Notes: generated by a model from the letters alone, not told the origin. A stretch of DNA of 64,000 nt from Hyposmocoma kahamanoa (GCF_003589595.1 NW_020653945.1:4513026-4577025); one strand, 5' to 3'. Counted from the first letter of the stretch, positions 32,901-43,099 are shown. Program-made: numbers and translations.

Positions 32901-33585
32901 TAAGTCCGTGAAAAAAGACTATAAAATGTCTAAAAAAGATATGTAGCGATTCGCTACAGAAGGTTTTGATAAACGAGCATGATATACTATGAAATCTATT
33001 AAAGTATAAACTTAAAACTAACGGACAAGGCCAAAGCATAGTGACATTGACTTATAAATAACACGTCTATGCAAGGACTGGAAAAAAGCTATGCATCTAT
33101 TTCGTCGAGGTCTACTGAATTCCTATGTCTATCTGATATATTGAAAAGACACGAGCGGTAGGTGCTTCAAATGTATGTAAAAACACTGTTTTAGCTGGGA
33201 CAAGAATAGAGAGTGCCCCTGTTAAATACGTACCATGACGACGACAATCTAAACATGTAAAGTTAGAAAAATATATTTGTTATTCTATACTTCGCCACAT
33301 CTGCTAAATATAACAAATTATCAGAAAGGTTTAAAGATTGTTCAAACTTAATTAATCGAATTTTTTTATATGCTTAAATAGGAGATGTAACAAACTTGTG
33401 AAGCAATTTCATAAAAAATAATTGAATATCGTGGTGATCAAACATCGTGTCATTCAATTAATTTTCCCCCTTAAAAATCGGAACGCAGTAATGCTCACAT
33501 TCTCGAAACGCAGTACAGCTCTACTGCTAAAAATACAATAGCTCACACACACTATACTAATATTGTACCAGTTAAATCTCCAATA
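32901..33585. other. No recognised gene
   Basis: ATAATTGAATATCGTGG at about 33417 matches a motif after the LINE D copy at 63645, suggesting a tail scrap. Otherwise nothing. Confidence 0.35.
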
Positions 33586-33755
33586 ATAACGCACACACGC
33601 AACCCAGGCCCGTACTAGGGAAACCCTGAGTCGCGGTTGCCAAGGCCACACACAGACAACCACAAATTACACCCAACTCACGAGAGAAATAAATGTAAAC
33701 ATTACAAATATTTCTCCCGCCCCGGGAATCGAACCAGACACGTCTGCGTGGCAGT
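33586..33755 (-). repeat. tRNA-derived SINE, family A, head missing
   Basis: The inverse of the family A body, up to box B (CGGGAATCGAACCAGAC) and GTCTGCGTGGCAGTGACC, then an abrupt change into repeat B. Box A is lost at the junction. Confidence 0.8.
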
Positions 33756-33962
33756 GACCCCAATTGGTGGTAAACGACACGTGTATCCATAACAGTTGCA
33801 GTGCAACACAGAGCTTTAAATCGCAAAGATCTTAGTGTCACTGCCATTGCGCCCATCATCCAGAGACATAGTTGATACATCTCAAGTGCCTGTAATTTCA
33901 CCAACACCCTTCAAAACCGGAATGCAGTAATGCTCACATTCTCGAAATGCAGTCTATAAATC
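33756..33962 (-). repeat. Dispersed repeat B, tail missing
   Basis: Starts CCAATTGGTGGTAAACGACA, lacking the A tail, and continues through the inverse core to GGAATGCAGTAATGCTCACA. The loss of both facing ends indicates a recombined A/B junction. Confidence 0.8.
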
Positions 33963-34690
33963 TACTGCTATAAAAAATACAATAGCTCACACACAGTCTA
34001 TCTAATATTGTAGCAGTCAATTCTCCAATAATCCTCTTGTAAGCTATAAAATCTGTTTTACTTTATTCTAAATCTATTTAAAGAACTTTGCTAACTAAAC
34101 TGGTTTACTTGGAATCGAACTCGACACATTGTAATGAGTAACTAATTATTTGTCAATGCCAGTCGTCACGAAGCACATAATATGATACTGCATTGTCTCT
34201 ACATGTTGCTGACTTTATAATTCTTGCAAGAGATGAAACGAGGTGGCAAAAAGCCGACCAATTCTAAGCACCAGGTGCTCTACGCGTACTTTACGAAGAT
34301 AAACTTGTGAAAGCTTCCCGAGCGATGGCTCTCAACAATTTGCTTAATAAGAGGGACACTTACTGCCCTCTTTATGTATTAAAATGAGAAGATTGCCTAA
34401 TTTCTTATCTGGCTATGAATATGCTTAATTTACTGCTAAAGTGAAGGTAAGGCCGTTCTTTACAAAATTAAAGTAATTTTTATATCACTCAAAGTTCCTG
34501 CGCGACAGTACTCGAGTTAATAAAAAAATTGTGACTTTAAATCGCACCTATGGAATGAAAGTGACCTAATTCAAAAAATTTACAGGATGAATTTATACCG
34601 TAAAACAACTTTAAAAGTAATGTTCATTAGGTTATTGATTTAGAACTGACCCATTAAAGCTCGAATAGCATGGACTAAGCATGGTTTAAG
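33963..34690. other. Local near-duplicate, otherwise unrecognised
   Basis: ATGCTCACATTCTCGAAA...ATACAATAGCTCACACACA at 33931-34000 repeats the sequence at 33490-33555, and both are followed by CTAATATTGTA. So the SINE A/B block sits inside, or next to, a duplicated segment about 445 bp apart. Confidence 0.55.
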
Positions 34691-34691
34691 C

Positions 34692-34932
34692 AGCAGTAGA
34701 GTTTGTTGTAAAAGAGTTCGTCCAGGGAAGTGCTGCCACCTTAATGTTAGCATTCCTGCGTTCTGGTTTTGAAGGATAATGATGCTGGTGAAATTACAGG
34801 CACATGGGACTTGTAAAGTTATGTCTCAGGATGACGGGCGCAGTGCAGTGCCCGTCAGACTTTTTCGATTTAAAGCTCTGAGTGGCACTGTAACGTGTCG
34901 TTCGTCCCGTCACTTGATATTATAAAAAATAT
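34692..34932 (+). repeat. Dispersed repeat B with internal deletions
   Basis: AGCAGTAGAGTTTGTTGTAA to CGTCACTTGATATTATAAAA. The Pol III-type boxes of SINEs A, C and G are not apparent. Confidence 0.85.
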
Positions 34933-35157
34933 TGACTATTCTATGGCTCTCTTTCATAAGTTTGAAATTCCACTCCCGCGTCAGTATGCAAATGCCATAT
35001 TCAATGTTGAATCTCTATCTGCAAAAACAACACGCCGCCATTGTTGGCGTAAAAAAGACAGGTTAAAAATTGAGCCGTATTCGTTCCGAAAATGATCATA
35101 AAATTTTTACAAACACGACATACTGTATTTCTTAGGGGATTTTCTTTTTTAGATTAT

Positions 35158-35216
35158 GGACAAGCCCACGACTTGTTCGCCCCATCACTTGACATTATAA
35201 AAAAAAGGAAAAAAAA
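35158..35216 (+). repeat. Dispersed repeat B, 3' scrap
   Basis: GCCCACGACTTGTTCGCCCC followed by ATCACTTGACATTATAAAAA. Confidence 0.7.
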
Positions 35217-35699
35217 ACCAACACGGTTTAATCTTGTTAAGGTCGTAACATCTCATCAGAAAATAAAAGAGAGTTTAATAAATATATTCATAAACTTATG
35301 GCAACCAGTTTTTATAATTATATTTTCAAATTGTTAAATATTATAATAATCAGAAACTATTTTAACTCTTCTTACTGTAACTTATTTTCACTCAGAAAAT
35401 ATAAATATACAAAAAATAAAAATAATAAAACAGGACAAAGGTCATTAAGTTCATTTTATCGCCATATTTTAAGTATGTAGTACAGGTATATTCGTGCACC
35501 ATAATTAGACGCAAAATAAGTAATAGACAATATTTGTTTTCATTCTCGTAATTACGGACATTGATACTAGTGAGGAGTGCCTCTACCACGAGTTTATTGT
35601 CGCTAGCGACAGCTTAAATTGCTTCACAATTTTGTGTGGCAAATTATACAGTGCCGCTAGCGGTCACAAGAAGAAACAACATTTTGTACACAAACATTT
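35217..35699. other. Left flank of the LINE, unrecognised
   Basis: AT-rich, with a 12-bp palindrome GTCGCTAGCGAC at 35599-35610. No gene. Confidence 0.4.
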
Positions 35700-35712
35700 T
35701 ACTGTCACTGTA
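35700..35712. repeat. LINE target-site duplication, 3' side
   Basis: TACTGTCACTGTA, identical to 41574-41586. The last TA may also belong to the TATTGG hexamer tail, so the duplication could be 11-13 bp. Confidence 0.85.
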
Positions 35713-35794
35713 TTGGTATTGGTATTGGTGCAACGGGCTAGTTTCCGCAACTCGACGTCGAGGCGCCTATTTTGCGTGTGGTGGGTGCAGGGTC

Positions 35795-38700
35795 CTACTC
35801 GTGCCACCCAAGCTCCTCCAGGAATCTCAGCAGCCTCTTCGGTTTTCTGAAGACTTCGGGGAGCGACCTCGGCACTCCAAGGTACTTTGCCCTGTAGTTG
35901 GCCACACCGGAGCACTCTAGTAGGATGTGTGCGGCCGTTTCCTCCCCCTCCATGCACGCTCTGCATAGAGGACTGTCCGTGATACCTAAATTGAAAAGGT
36001 GTTTATTGTATGGACCATGACCCGTTAGAGCGGCAGATAGAGTGCGCAGCTCTTGTCTTTCAAGTTTGATTAATTTACGAGATAGACTGGCGTTGAGCGT
36101 TGGGAGTGCTTCCCTAGCCTGTCTACAAACCGTAAGGGTTGTCCATATGTTATTATGAGAAGATTTTGTACCTTTGAGTATAGTTGTTCTTGACCATTGG
36201 TTGGGGAGGGACACTATGGGTTCTGGCCCTACAGCATCCGTCTCCGACCCTTTTCTAGCTAGTTCGTCTGCTGCGTCGTTGCCACGTGAGCCGCTGTGTC
36301 CTTTAATCCACTGTAGAATTACGTGGTTGTGTGTACATACCTCCATGAGTGCTTGATGGCATTCATATATAAGCCCTGAGTTCATGTCATAGCTGCTCAG
36401 CGCTTGAAGTACTGACATGCTGTCGGAGAGTATTCGAATGGAGTGATTCTTTACTCTTCTCGCTATTATTGCTTCTGCTGCCAACTTGATACCCATACAT
36501 TCAGCCTGGAATACTGTGTTGTGGTCACCAAGCGGTGTTGATATTCTGATGTTGAGGTCTTCTGAGAACACCCCAGTACCTGTTCCTGAGTTTGTTTTTG
36601 ATCCGTCAGTGAATACGCGGACCTCTCTGAGGTTTAGTCCTTCGTTGGGATCTTCAAACAATTGTATCCTGTATTTTTTGTCAAAAATGTATTGTTTTGG
36701 GATCCTATCCACAGTCGCCTCCAGTAGCGGTTCCTCTTTGACTATCTTGTAAAGGATTTCTGTATGTGGGGTCCTCATGTGCTTCCAAAGGCCGGCTCTC
36801 TTTAGTCGCACTGCTGTTGACGCCGCTTCCTGTCTGATAAACAGTGGGAGGGGTCGCAGGTCCAGCATCGCTTCGAGCGCCGCAGTTGGAGTTGTCCTCA
36901 TGCAGCCGGTCGTCGCCATGCATGCTAGCCTTTGGAATTTGTCCAACTTGTCAGTTGCAGTCGTCAGCTTGGTTCGTGGCCACCAGGCTATCGCACCGTA
37001 ACTAATCATAGGTCTTATCACCGTTGTGTAAAGCCATAGTGTTATCTTGGGTGAAAGTCCCCATTGTTTACCTACCATTCTACGGCATTGCCAGAAGGTG
37101 ATAGTAGCTTTTTTAATTTTGTTGTCCAGGTGTTTGTTCCAGTTCAACTTGTTGTCCAGAATTACTCCCAGGTACTTGACATCAGTTGATAATTGTATTT
37201 CTGTACTAAAGAGTTTGGGTAGTAGGTAGTTACCCAGTAATCTTTTGTTTGTAAACATTACTAGTTCTGTTTTTGTTGGGTTAACTGTTAGTTCATATGC
37301 TCTACACCATCTTTCCACAATCCGGAGTGCAGCTTGTGTGATGTCACAGAGTGTACTGGCATAATTGCCTGTTATCAGTATGGCTATGTCATCAGCATAG
37401 CCTATTGTATAGAAGTGTTCTTTGTTAAGGTTGGTGATGAGATCATTTACGACCATGTTCCATAGCAGAGGCGACAGTACTCCTCCTTGAGGGCACCCCT
37501 TCGCTACTACGGCCCATGGGGTCTCTTTCGCTGTAGTTCTTATTGTTCTTTGTTTGAGCATATTGCTAATCCAGCTGATCAGCACTTCATCCACTTCGTG
37601 TCTTCTTAGTGCTGCTTGTATGCTGGAGAAGTTGGTTTTATCAAAGGCTCCTTCGATATCTATAAAGGTGCCTAGGCAGATTGCCTTGCTTTTAAGGGCC
37701 TCTTCTATCTTGCCGACAACGGCATGTAGGGCCGATTCGGTGGACTTGCCTTGGCAGTATGCATGTTGGTTTCCGTGTAATGGAATGTTCTTTAGAGCTC
37801 CGTCCCTCAGTTCTCTGTCACATAGCCTCTCTAGCGTCTTCAAAAAGAACGATGTGAGGCTGATCGGCCTGAAGGATTTTGCATCAGTGTAGTCGTTCTT
37901 ACCTGGTTTTGGTATAAAAATGACTTTTACGTCTCTCCAGCTATGGGGCACATAGCCGAAGGCTAGACAGGCCCGAAAGATGTCAACCAGGTGCCGGGCC
38001 AGTGTATCCCCACCCCATTGTAGGAGTGCGGGAAAAACTCCATCTTGGCCCGGAGCTTTGTATGGTTCGAATGTGTTCACTGCCCATTTTGTTTTTTCGT
38101 ATGTTACTACTTGTTCAGCGTATCGCCAGTTTCGGGTCGATGTGTTGTAGTTCATTTCTTCGCGCCTGTCATCTCGGACGAACCTGCATCCTGGGAAATG
38201 TGCTTCCAGTAGGGTTCTTTCCGTTTCTTCAGGGGAAGTTGTGAATGTGTTGTTTGTTTTACGTATTGAACCTAGTTCACTTGCATTTGAGTTCGCTAGG
38301 ATTTTTCTTACTCTGTTCGCTTGTGCACAAGACGTGATGTTCCCGCAGTAGCCTCGCCATGACGCGGTGCTCCTGAATCGTATGCGTTTCTTTAATTTGG
38401 ATTTGGCCGTCTTGTAATTTTCCCAGTCCTCATCCGCGCATGTGTTCATTGCTCTATTGAAGTGTCTCCTTACCCTTCTTCGCAGCCTCTCAAGCTCAGG
38501 CCCCCACCATTGGTGGCCTTGTCGCGGGGCTGGGTCACTTAATGGGCATGCGGAGTTGTAACTCTTCAATATGTTTGACGTCAGTTCTTTAACCTGTATT
38601 TCTATCTGCGCTGTGTCCAGCAGTCTTCCCGGTGCTACCGGTTTCTCCAGGCTCTGGTGTAGTTTGTCAGTGTAAATTTTCCGATCGGTTTTTCTGGGGT

Positions 38701-39451
38701 TCCGTTTCGGTTGTTGCACTTTGATAACTGTTTCTAAGTTGAATCTTATCCATCTGTGGTCCGAGAGAGATGCTTCTTCGGACACGTGCCAGTCATGGAC
38801 AAGATTCGCTGCTCCGTCTGACGCTAGGGTTAGGTCTATGATGGTTCTACTCCTTTTATTTACAAAAGTTGGTGTTGTACCTTTATTGAGAATTTGAAGG
38901 TTAGTTGTAAATAAGTATTCTGTTAAGTTCTTACCTCTATCATTCGCGAGTTCCATGCCCCACAGCGGATGGTGGGCATTGGAGTCAGTGGCCACGACAA
39001 TGTGCTGGCCGTTCTGCTCGCAGTGGTTGATTAGCTGTACCATTTCCTGTGGTGGTGGCACATCAATCTCCGCCATATAGACAGAGGCGAGTACCACTTC
39101 AGGCAGGCCCGTGGCCGCGTCAGCTAGAAGCTTTACGGCACACAGGTCTCTGGAACAGAATTGTGTTAGTGGCTGTATGTGTAACTTGTTTGAGTAGTAT
39201 ATACATGTCCGTGGTTTATCTGAGATAGTAGTGGATAGTAGCTTACCTCTCAGATGTGAGAGTCCATTTATTTGGCCGCGGGCGCCGATCCACGGTTCCT
39301 GAATCAGCGCCACGGCTGTGTCGTTTGCCTCCAACCACTTCCGAAGCTGAACCGTTGCGGTCTGACTGTGGTGGAGGTTGCACTGGATGACGGTACAATT
39401 ATTGGGCGAGGGGGACACCGCCATCAGCCGATAGCAGTATGTCGTCCTCAT
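35795..39451 (-). CDS. LINE ORF2: endonuclease / reverse transcriptase / RNase H
   Basis: The 1218-aa polyprotein makes the target nick and copies the element RNA at the insertion site. The APE-type endonuclease lies at residues 15-235, with N25 (VIQCN), E52 (IQEPW), D156/N158 (ATDSNAHH), D206 (IIDLTL) and SDH 230-232. Reverse transcriptase spans about 460-770: KVIFIPKPGK, FIDIEGAFD (D598), GCPQGGVLSP 652-661 and the catalytic YADD 685-688. RNase H is at about 943-1070, with D949 (FTDGS), E984, D1010 and H1052/D1059 (GHSGSRGNDAADELA). A CX2CX8HX4C zinc knuckle (C1163, C1166, H1175, C1180) follows. No stop or frameshift interrupts it. The first Met is at 39451, but Met10 at 39424 also starts before the endonuclease, so the true start is open. 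It overlaps ORF1 in another frame. Confidence 0.92.
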   Translation of the reverse strand: MRTTYCYRLMAVSPSPNNCTVIQCNLHHSQTATVQLRKWLEANDTAVALIQEPWIGARGQINGLSHLRGKLLSTTISDKPRTCIYYSNKLHIQPLTQFCSRDLCAVKLLADAATGLPEVVLASVYMAEIDVPPPQEMVQLINHCEQNGQHIVVATDSNAHHPLWGMELANDRGKNLTEYLFTTNLQILNKGTTPTFVNKRSRTIIDLTLASDGAANLVHDWHVSEEASLSDHRWIRFNLETVIKVQQPKRNPRKTDRKIYTDKLHQSLEKPVAPGRLLDTAQIEIQVKELTSNILKSYNSACPLSDPAPRQGHQWWGPELERLRRRVRRHFNRAMNTCADEDWENYKTAKSKLKKRIRFRSTASWRGYCGNITSCAQANRVRKILANSNASELGSIRKTNNTFTTSPEETERTLLEAHFPGCRFVRDDRREEMNYNTSTRNWRYAEQVVTYEKTKWAVNTFEPYKAPGQDGVFPALLQWGGDTLARHLVDIFRACLAFGYVPHSWRDVKVIFIPKPGKNDYTDAKSFRPISLTSFFLKTLERLCDRELRDGALKNIPLHGNQHAYCQGKSTESALHAVVGKIEEALKSKAICLGTFIDIEGAFDKTNFSSIQAALRRHEVDEVLISWISNMLKQRTIRTTAKETPWAVVAKGCPQGGVLSPLLWNMVVNDLITNLNKEHFYTIGYADDIAILITGNYASTLCDITQAALRIVERWCRAYELTVNPTKTELVMFTNKRLLGNYLLPKLFSTEIQLSTDVKYLGVILDNKLNWNKHLDNKIKKATITFWQCRRMVGKQWGLSPKITLWLYTTVIRPMISYGAIAWWPRTKLTTATDKLDKFQRLACMATTGCMRTTPTAALEAMLDLRPLPLFIRQEAASTAVRLKRAGLWKHMRTPHTEILYKIVKEEPLLEATVDRIPKQYIFDKKYRIQLFEDPNEGLNLREVRVFTDGSKTNSGTGTGVFSEDLNIRISTPLGDHNTVFQAECMGIKLAAEAIIARRVKNHSIRILSDSMSVLQALSSYDMNSGLIYECHQALMEVCTHNHVILQWIKGHSGSRGNDAADELARKGSETDAVGPEPIVSLPNQWSRTTILKGTKSSHNNIWTTLTVCRQAREALPTLNASLSRKLIKLERQELRTLSAALTGHGPYNKHLFNLGITDSPLCRACMEGEETAAHILLECSGVANYRAKYLGVPRSLPEVFRKPKRLLRFLEELGWHE

Positions 39452-40904
39452 CCTCGCTCAGGCAGATGTCTCCCATCGCCGACACACACTCGTCCTCACT
39501 ATTGGACGCCACCGTATGGCTGGCGACGTCCACAGGGACGGGGGTCAGGGAGGGCCCTTTTCCTTCTCTGGTGAAACCAGTGGAGGTAGAGGGCACCGGG
39601 GAGGCATCTGTTTTGTTGGTTGATGTACCTGCCTTTTCAGGCGGCACATCCGTGTACACTCCTCTTCTGGACCTGAATCGGAGGTAGACCGTGCCTAACT
39701 GAAAAGTAAAGCGCCGGCCATGCCCCACGATAACAGGTACCAGGTCCTCAGGTAGGCTTACCACCACAAAAGTGTTTTCTTGTTGCTGTTGCAACCTGTG
39801 GACAACCCATCTGTGGACCTCCGCCCACTTGTTCTGCCAAGTGAGTAAGTGTCCGATACGGCGCGCTTCCTCCCAATGACCGGGGATCAGCAGTCCACAG
39901 ACCACCCTCCGGGGAGCCTCCACCCCATTTTTCAATGAGAGGGGCTCCCCGGTGGGCAGCCTGATGGTGCTGATTGCGTCCTCTAGCCATTGAAAGGTGG
40001 CATTGTCCTGGCACCACAGCTTTAGGGACCCGTCGCTATAGACGGGTTTACCTCGGAACTGTGGGCCGACGTCCTCCTCACCGCATTCCTCTGCTCCTTG
40101 AGAGAGGCGCTCACAAAGGGCCTTCTGTATCATGTCTGATTCAGGGCTCCTTATGTATCCAGTCTTGGCCGAGGTGATCACCGCTAGAAGTTCCGGTGCG
40201 GTGGCCTCGGCATACGTTCTTGACTGGGCGGGCCTCTCGACTTTTTGCCTTTTGCGCTCGCCTCTTGGAGAAAATGTCTCGTCAAGACGGGCACGTTTGG
40301 CATAGGTCGAGGACCTCTGTGCCTTTTGTGTTTGTTGGTTCCTTGGGGGGAGGGGGGCCCTTCCAGGGGCGTGCGAGTCCGGTTCAGTGGGTCGCACTAA
40401 CGCGGTCTCTGCACCATTCCCGCCACCCGCTGGGGGCCGCGCCGCTCCCTCTTTCGGATTACCCTTCATCTCGCGGCGTTCACGTTCACGGAGACGACCC
40501 CGTTTGTTCTTTCGGGCAGGGCGTCCCCTGCTCCCGCTGGGAGCTGGAGGTGGTCGCTCGCCTTGGCCACTTTCCCCTTCCATATGGATGGGTGCCGTGG
40601 TTTTGGGCTTGCGACTCACCAGAGTCCACCCTGCCTCAAGGGCAGTATATGTTGGGTTCTGCGATGCAGAGCCAGGTGTCTGAGCGGGGGCCACAGAGCA
40701 CGAGGCTCGGGCCGCTACCGCTGGTGTAGGGCCAGCACCGGCATCGGTACGCGGTTGGCCTTGGGGTTTCCCCTTTGGCCTACCACTCACCGTAGGGCGC
40801 TGCTGTACGTTCGAGTTTGTGTTTGATGGGGCACTTTTGGGTTTCCCCTCCAGTACCACCGGTTTTGGGTGATTTGGTGATTTTTGTTGATCTGCAGAAT
40901 CCAT
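39399..40904 (-). CDS. LINE ORF1: basic nucleic-acid-binding protein
   Basis: 501 aa, expected to bind element RNA and form the ribonucleoprotein with ORF2 protein. Residues 1-230 are low-complexity and strongly basic, rich in Pro, Lys, Arg and Gln (GRPKGKPQGQPR, RKNKRGRLRERERREMK). A folded region at about 230-415 begins YAEATAPELLAVI and includes SDGSLKLWCQDNATFQWLED and ARRIGHLLTWQNKWAEVHRW. It resembles the DUF4780-type domain I associate with arthropod LINE ORF1 proteins (recall, not a search). An acidic C-terminus follows (SEDECVSAMG, SEDEDD). No CCHC knuckle is seen in ORF1. The first in-frame ATG at 40904 is taken as start. The TAA stop at 39399-39401 lies inside ORF2. Confidence 0.85.
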   Translation of the reverse strand: MDSADQQKSPNHPKPVVLEGKPKSAPSNTNSNVQQRPTVSGRPKGKPQGQPRTDAGAGPTPAVAARASCSVAPAQTPGSASQNPTYTALEAGWTLVSRKPKTTAPIHMEGESGQGERPPPAPSGSRGRPARKNKRGRLRERERREMKGNPKEGAARPPAGGGNGAETALVRPTEPDSHAPGRAPLPPRNQQTQKAQRSSTYAKRARLDETFSPRGERKRQKVERPAQSRTYAEATAPELLAVITSAKTGYIRSPESDMIQKALCERLSQGAEECGEEDVGPQFRGKPVYSDGSLKLWCQDNATFQWLEDAISTIRLPTGEPLSLKNGVEAPRRVVCGLLIPGHWEEARRIGHLLTWQNKWAEVHRWVVHRLQQQQENTFVVVSLPEDLVPVIVGHGRRFTFQLGTVYLRFRSRRGVYTDVPPEKAGTSTNKTDASPVPSTSTGFTREGKGPSLTPVPVDVASHTVASNSEDECVSAMGDICLSEDEDDILLSADGGVPLAQ

Positions 40905-41573
40905 ATTGCAGTGTTCTTATGATTCACTCTCCTGATTTCCCACCCACCACGGAGCCCGCACCTTTGGGGATGTCCCATTCGGGACACCAGGATTATCAGG
41001 AGAGTATAGGTGCAGAGGTTAGGAGCTCACTGCGCGACATCGGGGGCTCGAAATGTGCGGCTGGCTGACCCGATCAAAGTCAGCCAGGTGTTCCGCACAT
41101 ACTCACCCCGTCAGCATGGCCGAGTCCGTCCCCCCCACACCTCGCCTGTGGCCCTCTGACGGGACACATTGCCGTTTCCCTGTGTTGGCTAGTCACAGGG
41201 CTACCGTTTGGCAGGAAATCAGGGCCAAAGGGGGCGTATTGCTTGCCGGGGTCCCCACCCCGCTCGGGCTCAACCCCCCAGGATTCCTTCATCCCTGCGT
41301 ACGGCGCTCAACTGCGTAGGCATGAACGCAGGAGGATGTAAATTAAGACCGCCCACCACTTGCCATGGTCCACCCTCATAAACGCATGGCCGGGCCGTGT
41401 TGATCGCTTCGCGCCCTCACTGGTAAGACTCAGACTGAAGCCGAGAGTTGTCAGTGTTGGCCCCAGGGTGTACCGGCTACACCCTTGGGCTTTCTGTGAC
41501 AACATGTCATCACAGACTGCTCAAGGACTTCGCACGCGTGGAGGTGGAACAACGAACACACCCCAACTTCTAC
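40905..41573 (-). promoter_or_regulatory. LINE 5' UTR / presumed internal promoter
   Basis: 669 nt of GC-rich DNA between the target duplication and the ORF1 ATG, starting GTAGAAGTTGGGGTGTG on the minus strand. Non-LTR elements transcribe from an internal promoter in this position. I see no defined motif that proves it. Short open frames here are not convincing genes. Confidence 0.55.
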
Positions 41574-41586
41574 TACTGTCACTGTA
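41574..41586. repeat. LINE target-site duplication, 5' side
   Basis: TACTGTCACTGTA, identical to 35700-35712. Confidence 0.85.
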
Positions 41587-42660
41587 ATCTTATGGTAAAG
41601 ACACAGTTGGGTGTATGACTTTCTTTGGTCTGTTTACATAGCTATTTATATGTAGATATATTTAACACTCGTGCTTTTTCCGCGCTTGATGCGCTGTGAT
41701 AGATATTTTTCTCATATAATGCAAACGTTTATAAAAGTGTCTTCTAGAAAGAATGTCACAAATAATGATACTGACGTCAATCAACGTTGACGTCTTCAAA
41801 CCTCTCGCTACCGTTGCGCGTGTATGCACAGCGATCATTATTTGTTTGAGTAGAGCTTACTTATCCTGTGAATTCTAGAGCTAGCTAGAGACGCAATATT
41901 TTGATATGTTGTAGAGCAGTGATATCATTATTCATATAATGGACAAGTAGCGTTCTCGTGCGTTCTTCGATGAAATAATAGAGATTAAACGATGTTATAA
42001 TACGTTGTTCTACATCACTTACAAATATGTTTAGGTCGGCATAATATGTACGTAGTTCACGCGATTGTGTTAGAAGTTTTGGGCAGCGGAAAGTAATGGG
42101 TTTTCATAATTATTTTGCCAACTGATGGGTTCTTATTTTGAATGTAATGCAAACATAACCAGACTCCACTGTCTTCAAAAACTGTTGATTTATTCAAGCT
42201 AAATTTAAGTTTATCTAGCAATTACCAATAAAACTATCTCATACATCCTCATTCAATTACAGAAATAGTTTCGGTTCTGCTATCAATATAACCTCATCTC
42301 CAATTTTATCCTATATTTTCTCCACTAGACCTTTCGTCGCTTTTTCAACAAGCGAAACATGGCCCGAGTGGGATTCATTTTTATTGTGTTTCCGGCTTGT
42401 GATATTTCATTCTGAACTTTGTTAACATAAGGGTCAACATAGTTGTAAACTTACTTCGACCCATCGTTGTTGTTCCATGGTTGAATTGTAAATAGAATAA
42501 GTTTGCCAAGATGCTTTTTATTAGAATCAACACAACATGATTTAATTCACTTTTTGAAAGTATTGATAATTACTGAAAATCAAGTTTTTTTAATTCAAAT
42601 TGATATTGTAAAATTGTCCAGAAAAAATACATCGGTGTTAAAAATAATCGCAGTTCCGAG
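41587..42660. other. Right flank of the LINE, no gene seen
   Basis: Two TGACGTC-type motifs face each other at 41771-41794 (GACGTCAA...TTGACGTC), a CRE-like inverted pair. No coding potential. Confidence 0.35.
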
Positions 42661-42663
42661 TAC

Positions 42664-42895
42664 TAAAAACCCAACCTCAAAAGTCATTCATCCCCTATTT
42701 TCAAGGTGGAACATTTTCTTCAAATTGAAATGGGACTAGTACTAAGGTACCCTCTTTCCGACAAAAAAATTATCATCAAATTCGGTTCACAAATTTCGAG
42801 TTGAGTTATCGCGTAACATACATACAAAAAAAAAAGAAAAAACATTCAGTCGAATTGAGAACCTCCTCCTTTTTTGAAGTCGGTTAAAAATTAAA
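42664..42895 (-). repeat. Dispersed repeat E, both ends present
   Basis: AAAACCCAACCTCAAAAGTC at one end and TTTTTTGAAGTCGGTT at the other form short inverted ends. The body includes TTCATCCCCTATTTTCAAGG and CGCGTAACATACATACAAAA. Confidence 0.8.
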
Positions 42896-43099
42896 AAATG
42901 AGAGTTGCGCTACCTAGGCGCTACCAGACCATCATCAAGTATTCTATTATATCAGTCTGGGGAAAGAGGTACCAGATATACTAGTACCAATACGTAAGTC
43001 ACGTTTACTGGGTACCTTATTACTAATGAGATCAGGTGTTGTAATTACGGAATTGTGGCAACGCACACGTTTTCATTTCGAAATGCGTCTGTTTTTGGT

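Larger units (their letters stand above)
35713..41573 (-). mobile_element. Full-length, apparently intact LOA/I-group LINE
   Basis: The element is bounded by TACTGTCACTGTA at 35700-35712 and 41574-41586, a perfect 13-bp target-site duplication. From 5' to 3' on the minus strand it has a 669-nt GC-rich 5' UTR (41573-40905), ORF1 (40904-39399), and ORF2 (39451-35795) overlapping ORF1 by 53 nt. A short 3' UTR of about 82 nt ends in CCAATACCAATACCAA, a hexamer tail instead of poly(A). Both ORFs are open and all catalytic motifs are present, so the copy is young and may be competent. Its G+C-rich codons contrast with the AT-rich flanks. APE endonuclease, RT and RNase H in one ORF2 place it in the I-group, and LOA is my best guess. 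Confidence 0.9.

Noticed and set aside
32857..33039. 60-codon minus-strand frame
   Set aside because: It begins in repeat E and runs into AT-rich DNA. There is no domain.
40196..40729. 177-codon plus-strand frame inside the LINE
   Set aside because: It lies antisense to ORF1, whose GC-rich low-complexity region opens the opposite strand by chance.
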